9,151 nucleotides of DNA, taken from positions 1-9,151 of the forward strand of contig JAIRZS010000173.1 in NCBI GenBank assembly GCA_031267115.1. The letters run 5' to 3'. The stretch is from Treponema sp. GTDB taxonomy: Bacteria; Spirochaetota; Spirochaetia; Treponematales; Breznakiellaceae. Below are positions 1-6,600 of this stretch, one piece after another (the stretch's first letter is position 1; every line of letters begins with the position of its first letter). The notes under the pieces are model-generated. The model had not been told where the DNA came from. It ran no database searches and saw nothing but the letters and a program-made list of their open reading frames with translations. Both the position numbers and the translations under genes were made by a program.

Positions 1-230
1 TCGTAATACCCCCCCTCTTTCACTTCCAGTTCCACGAGCATGTCTTCGTTATACACGAAAGTTTCCATTACTACCCTGATACCGGTCGCCCTGGTAAAAC
101 CGTCCAGAATTTCCTGGGGGAACATTTCTTCAAAAGTATAAATGTAGAGTTCCCGGTTCCGCTGGGCGGAAACGGAAAGAACAGGTATCGCCAAAAGCGC
201 GAAAAAAACCAAAAGCCTAACTTTTTTCAT
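1..230 (-). CDS. potD: PotD-like spermidine/putrescine ABC transporter substrate-binding protein (N-terminal part, cut by window edge)
   Basis: Only the first 76 codons are present; the gene runs off the left edge. Residues 1-22 form a classic signal peptide (MKK, a hydrophobic core of about 15 residues, then VSA before Gln23), so the protein is exported to the periplasm; no lipobox cysteine is seen. The mature start (ELYIYTFEEMFPQEILDGFTRATGIRV, then VYNEDMLVELE) matches the opening strand-helix-strand of PotD/PotF-type binding proteins, where a Y-x-Y/F-x-W/F-x-E motif is followed by a 'FTKETGI-V' segment. Such proteins capture polyamines for a PotABC permease; none of the permease genes is in view. 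The start is fixed by GAGGAG at 238-243, 7 nt before ATG. An in-frame ATG 23 codons upstream would prepend a charged stretch to the signal peptide and was not chosen. The ligand-contacting residues lie outside the window, so another solute of the same family is possible. Confidence 0.82.
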   Translation of the reverse strand, partial: MKKVRLLVFFALLAIPVLSVSAQRNRELYIYTFEEMFPQEILDGFTRATGIRVVMETFVYNEDMLVELEVKEGGYY

Positions 231-346
231 AAAGATACTCCTCTTTTTATAAGACTCCCGGGGCGTTCTCAAATTCCGGTATTTTAAAAACGCCTCCATT
301 TTTTACCGGCACTGTTTTTTTTACATTTTATAACTATAATCAGTCG

Positions 347-362
347 GGGGGCTAAAGCCCCC
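347..362. repeat. Palindrome GGGGGCT-AA-AGCCCCC
   Basis: Perfect 7-bp arms around two bases. A shorter version of the same core (CGGGCT-TT-AGCCCG) recurs at 662-675, so both probably belong to one extragenic palindrome family. Neither is followed by a T-tract, so a simple intrinsic terminator is unlikely. Confidence 0.6.
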
Positions 363-367
363 GTTCC

Positions 368-394
368 GCAAAAAGTCTTGACAAGACTTTTTGC
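368..394. repeat. Perfect 27-bp palindrome, possible bidirectional terminator
   Basis: Arms 368-380 (GCAAAAAGTCTTG) and 382-394 are exact reverse complements around one base. The outer parts are A5 and T5 tracts, so a transcript from either strand ends its hairpin in a U-run. It could stop readthrough from the DPBB gene on the minus strand, but it lies about 325 nt beyond that stop codon, so this role is only possible. It is the longest perfect palindrome I noticed in the window. Confidence 0.6.
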
Positions 395-410
395 CATATC
401 CGGTTGAACG

Positions 411-428
411 AGGGGGTCTGGACCCCCT
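411..428. repeat. Palindrome AGGGGGTC-TG-GACCCCCT
   Basis: Perfect 8-bp arms around a 2-base centre, 16 bp after the previous palindrome and 2 bp before the next hairpin. No T-tract follows directly. It forms part of the serial hairpin array. Confidence 0.6.
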
Positions 429-430
429 CC

Positions 431-460
431 GCTCGAAAAAAACTATCATTTTTTCCGAGC
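431..460. repeat. Hairpin with GCTCG stem base and A/T inner stem
   Basis: GCTCG at 431-435 plus an A-tract pairs with a T-tract (449-454) and CGAGC at 456-460, with one A/C mismatch at the junction. It follows the preceding palindrome almost directly. Confidence 0.5.
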
Positions 461-464
461 TACC

Positions 465-535
465 CCCGCTTGGCAATTATTGGCGGGTGTAGACTGAATA
501 GTTACAATATTTTTTATAATACAAACCCAAGCGGG
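465..535. repeat. Inverted repeat CCCGCTTGG / CCAAGCGGG with about 53-nt spacer
   Basis: Arms 465-473 and 527-535 are exact 9-bp complements around an AT-rich spacer. The left arm can pair instead with GCGGG at 483-487, closing a smaller hairpin with CAAT/ATTG inside. Two competing folds are therefore possible. Confidence 0.45.
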
Positions 536-563
536 TTTTGGAACAAGCTCATATACAATAGAA

Positions 564-591
564 TTGTCCGGAAACTTCAGTTCCCGGACAA
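564..591. repeat. 28-bp hairpin with 13-bp arms
   Basis: TTGTCCGGAAACT (564-576) pairs with AGTTCCCGGACAA (579-591) over 13 positions with a single mismatch and a 2-base centre. It is the sixth inverted repeat of the array. No T-tract follows on either strand, so it is more likely a repeat or RNA structure than a terminator. Confidence 0.55.
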
Positions 592-684
592 ATTCCTTAA
601 AAAAGCGCAATTCCATAGCCGCCGAACAGAAGGTACGCCGGCGGGAAATTGCAGGGCCTGGCGGGCTTTAGCCCGACGGCAGCC

Positions 685-721
685 AACAGGGTTTGCCAAA
701 CAGCCTAACCCGCTGTTTTTT
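685..721 (+). terminator. Terminator-like hairpin reading plus strand
   Basis: AACAG plus GGTT at 685-693 pairs with AACC at 707-710 and CTGTT at 713-717, with a two-base bulge, and runs into a T6 tract at 716-721. Read on the plus strand it resembles an intrinsic terminator, but there is no plus-strand gene upstream for it to serve. On the minus strand it lies just past the DPBB stop codon, without a U-tail. It may be another member of the hairpin array. Confidence 0.35.
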
Positions 722-1349
722 ACTGATCTACCGACTCTATCCTTACTTCCGTGGACCGGTTCACGCCGACAAGCTGGGCGGCGGCCCGGGACAATTCAAG
801 AATACGGGTCTGGGAAGCCCTGATCCGGGCGGTAACGGTCGCTATCACGCTCTGGCCGGTCCTCGGATTGGTCACCCTGATCTTCGTCCCTACGGAAAGC
901 GAGGGGTGGGCGGCGGTCATATCGGTCCCGTCCCTCCGGCCAATCGCCAGCCCCATCTGGGAAAACTTGCGCACCGTGGCCCGCATAGCCTTGCGCTGGG
1001 TCAGCTTGGGGACCTCGGCAATCCGCACCCTTGCGTACCCTTTGACGGCGTCTATCCCCAGAGGACTCACGGCGGTTGAAGAAATAGCCGCCAGCCAGTC
1101 GGGATTCTGCTCTATACGCCCGCCGACCTGCATTTGGAGTTGCCTGGGGGGATTGGTATCAAGGTTAGTCACAACAACCTGCGTACCAAACGGGTAGGTG
1201 GGATGGGAAATATAGTACCCCGTTTCATCCGTATCGTAAAGGAACGCGTTTCCCTCTTCTACTTTGGGTATCTTAACCTGAGGCTGCTGGGCAAAACAAG
1301 GTACAAGAATGACACTCAGCAATCCAGTAATCAATACGAGCTTTCTCAT
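720..1349 (-). CDS. Exported protein with two tandem RlpA-like double-psi beta-barrel repeats
   Basis: The 209-aa product begins with a signal peptide (MRKL, hydrophobic to residue 16, likely cleavage CFA|QQ after residue 20). Cys18 is preceded by Pro, so a lipobox is doubtful. Residues 133-207 match the RlpA-like DPBB domain: TAAHPSLSVGTKIRVTN, then the LSRAAAQLVG helix and a final VRIESV strand. Residues 34-112 repeat the same plan: ISHPTYPFGTQVVVTN, then ISSTAVSPLGI and ARVRIAEV, so the protein appears to be an internal duplication. The His of the RlpA motif is kept in both halves (H49, H148), but the NDRGP-type catalytic Asp aligns with Gly77 and Ala174, so glycan cleavage by the RlpA mechanism is unlikely; peptidoglycan binding is a reasonable alternative (inference). 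The start at 1347-1349 is set by AGGAGG at 1359-1364, 9 nt upstream. A 40-codon upstream extension lacks signal-peptide logic and crosses the promoter. Confidence 0.85.
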   Translation of the reverse strand: MRKLVLITGLLSVILVPCFAQQPQVKIPKVEEGNAFLYDTDETGYYISHPTYPFGTQVVVTNLDTNPPRQLQMQVGGRIEQNPDWLAAISSTAVSPLGIDAVKGYARVRIAEVPKLTQRKAMRATVRKFSQMGLAIGRRDGTDMTAAHPSLSVGTKIRVTNPRTGQSVIATVTARIRASQTRILELSRAAAQLVGVNRSTEVRIESVDQ

Positions 1350-1379
1350 TAATTTCGGCCTCCTATTCCTATCTTTCTC

Positions 1380-1388
1380 ATTATAGCA
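1380..1388 (-). promoter_or_regulatory. Extended -10 promoter of the DPBB gene
   Basis: On the minus strand the sequence reads TGC-TATAAT: a perfect -10 hexamer with the TGn extension. Transcription would start near 1373, leaving a leader of about 24 nt with the AGGAGG site. There is only a T-tract where the -35 would be, which is typical of extended -10 promoters. Confidence 0.65.
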
Positions 1389-1518
1389 CATCAAAATCAA
1401 AAAAAAAGGCAAAATCCCCGTTTTTTCGATATTCATAGTGAAATTATAGGAAATTATTAAGCCATACAACCCTCCAAAAACTCAGAAAACGACGCTTTGC
1501 ACGTATTATTTTATAAGG

Positions 1519-1547
1519 AAAAAACGTCAGATATACGAACGTTTTTT
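1519..1547 (-). terminator. Terminator downstream of tRNA-Phe
   Basis: AAAAAACGT and ACGTTTTTT arms (9 bp, perfect) enclose an 11-nt loop, immediately beyond the tRNA 3' end. The U6 tract is part of the stem, so the hairpin is symmetrical and could work in both directions. The G+C content of the stem is low, so it may be a modest terminator. Confidence 0.55.
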
Positions 1548-1548
1548 C

Positions 1549-1621
1549 TGCCACCTCAGAGAATCGAACTCTAGACACAAGGATTTTCAGTCCTTTGCTC
1601 TACCAACTGAGCTAAGGTGGC
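1549..1621 (-). tRNA. tRNA-Phe (anticodon GAA)
   Basis: A 73-nt cloverleaf reads on the minus strand. The acceptor stem is GCCACCT/AGGTGGC with discriminator A, the D-arm is GCTC-AGTTGGTAGA-GC, and the anticodon arm is AAGGA-CTGAAAA-TCCTT with GAA in the loop. The variable loop has 5 nt, and the T-arm TAGAG-TTCGATT-CTCTG has one T-G wobble. The bases after the discriminator are GAA, so CCA is not encoded and must be added after transcription. The gene has its own promoter upstream (1634-1662) and a hairpin downstream, so it is a single-gene unit between gltD and the DPBB gene. Confidence 0.97.
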
Positions 1622-1633
1622 CCAACCAAAAAC

Positions 1634-1662
1634 ATTTAACACTGAAACAAAAAAAATGTCAA
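1634..1662 (-). promoter_or_regulatory. Promoter of tRNA-Phe
   Basis: On the minus strand a perfect TTGACA (1657-1662) is followed, after exactly 17 bp, by TTAAAT (1634-1639; 4 of 6 to consensus). The -10 lies 12 nt ahead of the mature tRNA 5' end, placing the start site a few bases upstream of the acceptor stem. Confidence 0.7.
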
Positions 1663-1756
1663 TATATCGCCGGCTATATTTCAGGGCTTCTGTATTTACT
1701 TTTTTTCTTGCCGCACCCGCCTTGGTTACGGATAAGCCCTTGCTGCCGGTATGGCC

Positions 1757-1776
1757 CCGCCTTCCAATCCAGGCGG
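1757..1776 (-). terminator. Hairpin just after gltD (weak terminator candidate)
   Basis: CCGCCT (1757-1762) and AGGCGG (1771-1776) form a 6-bp G+C-rich stem with an 8-nt loop, starting 7 nt after the gltD stop codon. No T-tract follows on the minus strand, so it may only stabilise the 3' end of the message. No better gltD terminator is seen before the tRNA promoter. Confidence 0.35.
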
Positions 1777-1783
1777 CTGCCGT

Positions 1784-3253
1784 TTACAGCGCCCTCCCGA
1801 TCGCTTCCGCGGCATCGCGGCCGTCGGCGATGGCGCGGACTACGAGGCTGGCGCCGTTCCTGGAGTCGCCCGCGGCCCAGACTTTCGGGTTGTTGGTGTG
1901 GAAACTGCCGCGGGTGCGGATGTTGCCGCGCTCGTCGGTGTCAAGGCCGAAATCCGCCACTACGCCGTCCTGGACTACATGGACAAAACCCATAGCCAGA
2001 AGTACAAGATCCGCTTCAATGTCGAATTCGCTTCCGGGAACTTCCTGCATAGCCGGGCGGCCGTCCTTGGGGACCCATTCTACCTTGACGCACTTGAGGG
2101 TTTCGATTTTACTCCGGCCTTCAAAGGAACGGGTGTTGACGGACCACAGGCGATCGCAGCCCTCCTGGTGGGAGCTTGATGTTTTGAGTACCGTAGGCCA
2201 GAGGGGCCAGGGGGCCGAATCCGGCCGGTGTTCCGGGGGCTTGGGCATAACCTCAATTTGGGTAACTTTGGCGGCCCCCTGGCGGTTGGCGGTCCCGACG
2301 CAGTCCGCGCCAGTGTCGCCGCCGCCTATGACCACGACGCGTTTCCCGAAAGCGGTTATCGGCTCCATACCGCCGTTTGAAAAAAAGTCCGAATCGCCCG
2401 CTTCACGGCTCAGGGACCGGTTCTGAAGGGAAAGATAATCAAGGGCCTGCACGATGCCGGAAAGCTCCCGGCCCGGAATTTTCATATCGCGGGGTTCCCT
2501 GGCCCCTATGGTAAGCAGGATAAGATCGAAGGAGCTTTCCAGTTCCTTTGGATCGGCGAATCCGCTGTCCCGGCCCAGGGTACCGAATGCGTAACGGGCC
2601 CTGCCCACGCGGGTGGCGGTCCTAAACACCACGCCTTCCGCTTCCATCAGTTTTATACGGCGGTCGATAAAATTCTTGTCCAGCTTAAAGTCCGGAATGC
2701 CGTAACGGAGATAACCGCCGGCGCTGCGATCGCCCTCGTAGACAGTAACGGAAAAACCCGATCGGTTAAGAAAATACGCGGCGGAAAGACCGGCCGGCCC
2801 CGCGCCGACTATGGCGACTTTTTTACCGTTCCGTTTTTTCGGAGGCCGCGGCCTGACCAGGCCCAGATCAAAAGCCTTCTCGATAACCGCGAGTTCGTTT
2901 TGCCGTATGGTGACCGGTTCGTCATTAACGCCCAGCACGCAGGAAGCCTCGCACAGGGCGGGGCATACCCGGCCCGTGAATTCCGGAAAAGGGTTACGGT
3001 CCTCAAGCAAAGCCCAGGCCCCCTCCCAGTCGCCCCTGAAAAGCTTGTCCTGCCAGTCAGGCATAACATTGGAAACAGGGCAGGACCAGTGGCAAAAAGG
3101 CACCCCGCAGTCCATACACCGGGAAGCCTGTTCCCGCCTGTCCGCGTCGGAGAGCCGGCTTTCCACCTCGCTATAGTCGTTTATCCGTTCCTCAACAGGC
3201 CTATAGCCCGAAGTCTTGCGCCTTACCTTTAAAAATCCCCTCGGATCACCCAT
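1784..3253 (-). CDS. gltD: Glutamate synthase small subunit (NADPH, GltD)
   Basis: The 489-aa flavoprotein oxidises NADPH and passes electrons through iron-sulfur clusters to GltB, where glutamine and 2-oxoglutarate become two glutamates in the cytoplasm. Visible motifs, in order: MGDPRGFLKVRRK at the N-terminus, typical of the family; cysteines 46, 49, 54, 58 and 97, 101, 105, which ligate two [4Fe-4S] clusters in the family; FAD-binding GAGPAG at 150-155; NADPH-binding GGGDTG at 310-315; the SSSHQEGC segment; and the C-terminal AAGD (460-463) that closes the FAD site. Length and motif order fit a complete, active subunit. An in-frame ATG at 3302-3304 would add 17 residues foreign to the family; the chosen ATG has AGGAG at 3261-3265, about 7 nt upstream. 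The gene follows gltB on the same strand, but after a 441-bp gap, so it may be co-transcribed or have its own promoter. Confidence 0.97.
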   Translation of the reverse strand: MGDPRGFLKVRRKTSGYRPVEERINDYSEVESRLSDADRREQASRCMDCGVPFCHWSCPVSNVMPDWQDKLFRGDWEGAWALLEDRNPFPEFTGRVCPALCEASCVLGVNDEPVTIRQNELAVIEKAFDLGLVRPRPPKKRNGKKVAIVGAGPAGLSAAYFLNRSGFSVTVYEGDRSAGGYLRYGIPDFKLDKNFIDRRIKLMEAEGVVFRTATRVGRARYAFGTLGRDSGFADPKELESSFDLILLTIGAREPRDMKIPGRELSGIVQALDYLSLQNRSLSREAGDSDFFSNGGMEPITAFGKRVVVIGGGDTGADCVGTANRQGAAKVTQIEVMPKPPEHRPDSAPWPLWPTVLKTSSSHQEGCDRLWSVNTRSFEGRSKIETLKCVKVEWVPKDGRPAMQEVPGSEFDIEADLVLLAMGFVHVVQDGVVADFGLDTDERGNIRTRGSFHTNNPKVWAAGDSRNGASLVVRAIADGRDAAEAIGRAL

Positions 3254-3315
3254 ATTCCGGCTCCTTGTCCTGTAATGTCCGGGTCCGCCCGGTTTTGTCC
3301 TCATCTAAAATACTC

Positions 3316-3432
3316 AAGGGGGGGGCCTGTTACCGGGCGGCGGGCGCTGCGCAACAGGCCGCCGTCCAGCCCCCCTGCGCCGGAGCCTCCTCCCCGGCCT
3401 CCAGCCGGGTCCGGGGTCTCCGGCTACCCCCC
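3316..3432 (-). repeat. G/C-tract intergenic element, copy 1
   Basis: On the minus strand this 117-bp block opens with GGGGGGTAGCCGG and ends with GCCCGGTAACAGG followed by eight C and TT. The same beginning and end occur in the plus orientation at 8871-8963, so it is a dispersed element in two inverted copies of different length. Inside, CCTGTT (3326-3331) and AACAGG (3353-3358) form another inverted pair. No coding potential is seen. Confidence 0.65.
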
Positions 3433-3468
3433 GCATAAAACCCTAAACTTGACCCGTAGAATTTTCAA

Positions 3469-3535
3469 CCGCAAAGTCGAAAAAGCTTTTGCTCTCAGGT
3501 CCTTTCTTTGACCTCTTTCTTCGACTTCTTTGCGG
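3469..3535. repeat. Long inverted repeat of CGAAG-family sequence
   Basis: CCGCAAAG-TCGAA at the left end and TTCGA-CTTCTTTGCGG at the right end are complementary except for a 3-nt insertion. A smaller hairpin AGGTC/GACCT (3497-3501 and 3510-3514) lies inside. The arms resemble the purine-rich repeats at 3574-3620 and 8580-8616. Confidence 0.55.
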
Positions 3536-3573
3536 TATCCTCTATAAAATAATTACTCCCCAAATTGCAGATC

Positions 3574-3620
3574 AATTCTTCCTTACTTCCACTTATTTGA
3601 CTTATTTGACTTCGTGGTAA
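3574..3620 (-). repeat. Purine-rich 9-bp period repeat
   Basis: Read on the minus strand it starts TTACCACGAAG and continues with TCAAATAAG units. On the plus strand ACTTATTTG occurs twice in tandem (3591-3599, 3600-3608), followed by ACTTCGTGG. It resembles 8580-8616 in opposite orientation and the arms of 3469-3535. The unit is too short and imperfect to be a CRISPR array. Confidence 0.5.
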
Positions 3621-3633
3621 ATCTTCGCGACAC

Positions 3634-3663
3634 AATATAATCATTCTCCGGATTGCGGGTTAA
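3634..3663 (-). promoter_or_regulatory. Candidate internal promoter ahead of gltD
   Basis: TTAACC (3658-3663; 4 of 6) and TATATT (3634-3639; 5 of 6) are 18 bp apart on the minus strand, just past the gltB stop. A transcript from here would have a roughly 370-nt leader through the repeats before gltD. Spacing and hexamers are acceptable but not strong. Confidence 0.3.
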
Positions 3664-3672
3664 GAATAGCAT

Positions 3673-3689
3673 AAAAACACGGGGTGTTT
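3673..3689 (-). terminator. Weak hairpin after gltB stop
   Basis: On the minus strand AAACAC-CCC-GTGTTT is followed by two more T, so a 6-bp stem runs into a T5 tract, 5 nt beyond the gltB stop codon. It may reduce readthrough into gltD, but the stem is short and AT-rich. Confidence 0.35.
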
Positions 3690-3694
3690 GCATC

Positions 3695-6600
3695 TTATAC
3701 CCGCTCGGCAATATCCTCCCGCAGGCGGATGTCGTAGAGCTTGCGGTCCAGTTCCCTGAGCTTCATCTCCTGAAGGGCCTTCTTGTACTCAACCGGCAGC
3801 ACTTTGACAAATTTGGTCCTGTAGTCTTCCCAGCCGTAGAGTATGCCCCGGGCATAGGCGGAACCGGTCCAGTAGATATGCTGCCCGATCTCTTCCTTGA
3901 CAAAAATCTCGTCTTCTTCGGTGTCAAGGCCGGAAAGCTCAACCATGCCGGGGTTGAGGAAATACCTGAAACTGCCCTCGGCATCCAGCACATAGGCTAC
4001 GCCCCCGGACATGCCCGCCGCGAAATTACGGCCAACCTTTCCCAGGACGATCACCCGGCCGCCGGTCATGTATTCGGCGCAGTGGTCGCCGGTCCCTTCC
4101 ACAACGGCGACGGCCCCGGAATTGCGCACGCAGAAACGCTCGCCCGCAACTCCGGCGGCGTAGAGGTTCCCGGAAGTAGCGCCGTAAAGCACCGTATTCC
4201 CGATGATGATATTTTCGTAGGTTTTAAAGGTCGAGCCTTCCGGGGGAAATACAACAATGCGGCCGCCGGAAAGGCCCTTGCCCAGATAATCGTTACTGTC
4301 CCCGGCAAGCCGGAAGGTTATTCCCCGGGCCAGGAAAGCGCCGAAACTCTGCCCCGCGGAACCGGAAAAATCTACCGTGATAAAATTTTCGGGCAGGCCG
4401 CGGGCGCCCAGCCGCCTGCTTACTTCATAGGAAAGCATGGTCCCCACGGCGCGGTCCGTGTTTTTGATCGGGAATTCCAGGGTAGTAGGCACCTTCTTTT
4501 CCAGGGCGGCAAAACATTTTTCGATAAGTTTCAGGTCCAGTACATCGGCGATCTTGTGGACCTGGGCCTGGGTACAGTACAGGGCGTCCCCGCCCGGAAT
4601 GCCCTCCTTGCCCTCCTGCCTTTCGAGGATGCGGGAAAGGTCCACGCCCGCGACTTTGGCGGCCTTTACGCTCCGGCCATCCGTAACATCGATTCCGGAA
4701 ATCCCGGAAATCCCGGAAGCCGCGCCCGGAATTTTCCTCTCTACAAGGCATTCGCTATGGCCTACAAGTTCGTCAAATTTGCGGAAACCGAGGGAGGCCA
4801 TAATTTCCCGGGTTTCTTCGGCAAGAAAGCGGAAGAAACTGACCAGATGCTCGCTCTTCCCCCTGAAACGCTTCCGCAGTTCCGGGTCCTGGGTCGCTAC
4901 TCCCATGGGGCAGGTATTTTCATGGCATTTCCTCATCATCACACAGCCAAGGACTATAAGGACCGCGGTCCCAAAGGCGAATTCCTCCGCGCCGAGCATT
5001 CCGGCTATTACGATGTCCCGGCCCGTCTTAAGCTGCCCGTCGGTCATAAGGCGGACCCGGCCCCGCAGCCCGTTCCTCACCAGCACCTGGTGGGTCTCGG
5101 AGATGCCGAGTTCCCAGGGCAGACCCGCGTGGCGTATGCTGGACTGGGGGCTTGCCCCGGTCCCGCCGTCGTAACCCGAAATCAGGATATTGTCCGCATG
5201 GGCCTTGGCGACTCCCGCGGCGATAGTGCCTACCCCGTCTTCCGACACCAGCTTGACGCTGATCCTGGCCCGGGGGTTGGCGTTCTTCAAATCAAAGATA
5301 AGTTCCGCAAGGTCCTCGATTGAGTAGATGTCGTGGTGGGGCGGCGGGCTTATCAGGGTAACGCCCGGCGTTGAGTGCCGGGTCCGGGCGATTATGCCGT
5401 CAACCTTATGCCCCGGAAGCTGGCCGCCCTCGCCGGGTTTTGCGCCCTGGGCTATCTTGATCTGGAGTTCCGCAGCGTTTGCCAGGTACTCGCTGGTAAC
5501 GCCGAAACGCGCCGAGGCCACCTGCTTGACGGCGCTCCTCAGCCAGGACCCGTCCGCGTGTTTTTCAAAACGCTCGGAAGGTTCCCCTCCCTCGCCGGAA
5601 TTGGAACGGCTCCCTATGGCGTTCATGGTCCGGGCAATGGTTTCGTGGGCTTCTTTGGAAAGGGAACCCAGGGACATGGCGCCGGTGGTAAAACGCGTCA
5701 TAATAGCTTCAGCCGGCTCGACTTCCTCAAGGGGGACTGGGCCTAAAGGCCCTCCTTTAACCGAACCCGGCGCCACAAAATCCAGAAGTCCCCGGATTAC
5801 GTGGGGGCTTTGGTTCAGCTTGTCCGCCAAAGCGGTAAACTGTTTGAATTTTGCATAATCCCCTGTATGGGCGGCCCACTGGAGCAGATAGACGGTCTCC
5901 GGATTCCAGGCGTGTTTTTCGCCGTACCTGCGCCACCGGTACTGGCCGTCGTCGGCCAGGAGGGAATCCGGGAGAGCCGGCTCGTCAGGGGATTTTTCCC
6001 AGGCGGCAAGCGCCTCCCGGTAACGCGATACCGCCTCCGCCTCCAGTTCCGCGAAACCCGCCCCGCCTATCCTGCTTACAGTCCCCCGGAAACACTTTTC
6101 AATTACTTCTTCCCCAAGGCCGACGGCTTCGAATATCTGCGCCCCCCGGTAGGAGCGCAGGGTGCTGGTCCCCATCTTGGAGATCACTTTGAGCATGGCC
6201 TTCTGAAGCCCCTTAATGTACTGGGCCTCCGCCTCGGCGTAAGACCTGAGCCGCTTCCCGTCATAACCGCCGCAGATCAGGGCAATGGAATAAAAGGCCC
6301 CGTAAGGCACGACAAGGTCGGCCCCGTATCCGAAAAGCAGGGCGTAGTGCATGATCTCGCGGGGTTCGGAAGTTTCAACTACAATGGAAGCTTTCATTCT
6401 GAGGCCCGCCCCTATAAGGCCATGGTGAACCGCGCCGGCGGCAAGCAGGGCAGGGACCGCGCAGCGTCCCGCTTCGGGGGACAGAGCCGCCCGGTCCGAC
6501 AAAACAACAAGCGAGGCCCCGTCCCCGGCTGCCCTTACCGCTTCGGAAACGAGCCGGTCCAGGGCGGCCTCCAGGCTTTCCTCCCCAACCGGGAAACTCG

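Larger units (their letters stand above)
231..719. other. Intergenic region rich in hairpins, no gene
   Basis: No convincing coding sequence is seen on either strand; open frames here cross the palindromes and have no family resemblance. The part next to potD (231-346) is AT-rich and would hold the potD leader. On the minus strand, arms 276-281 and 304-309 (CCGGTA/TACCGG) can close a leader hairpin with A-tract/T-tract pairing inside it. No strong potD promoter is visible: the best guess has TATAAA at 327-332 with a poor -35. From 347 to 721 there are eight inverted repeats in close succession, listed separately where they are clear. Confidence 0.6.
3254..3694. other. gltB-gltD intergenic region filled with repeats
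   Basis: gltB and gltD usually lie close together; here 441 bp separate them, and no coding sequence is credible. Reading with transcription (right to left) it holds a weak hairpin after the gltB stop, a candidate promoter (3634-3663), a 9-bp period repeat (3574-3620), a long inverted repeat (3469-3535), a G/C-tract element (3316-3432), then the gltD leader with its ribosome site. A second, weaker minus-strand promoter reading is possible at 3546-3575 (TTGATC, 18 bp, TATTTT). Confidence 0.65.

Noticed and set aside
231..299. In-frame upstream ATG for the PotD-like protein, adding 23 residues
   Set aside because: It would place a charged stretch before the signal peptide, while GAGGAG fits the downstream ATG.
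404..823. Plus-strand open frame across the hairpin array
   Set aside because: It runs through several palindromes and into the antisense of the DPBB gene, its ATG has no suitable ribosome site, and its translation resembles no family.
1350..1469. Upstream start for the DPBB protein, adding 40 residues
   Set aside because: The extension crosses the TATAAT promoter and hides the signal peptide; the start at 1349 has a perfect AGGAGG.
1622..1783. Possible attachment site or integrated element at tRNA-Phe
   Set aside because: No partial copy of the tRNA 3' end, integrase or foreign gene is seen next to it; its neighbours are ordinary chromosomal genes.
3254..3304. Upstream start for GltD, adding 17 residues
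   Set aside because: The family starts at MGDPRGFL, and AGGAG sits correctly before that ATG.
3574..3620. Short tandem repeats considered as a CRISPR array (also 8580-8616)
   Set aside because: Units are about 9 bp and contiguous, with no unique spacers and no cas genes nearby.
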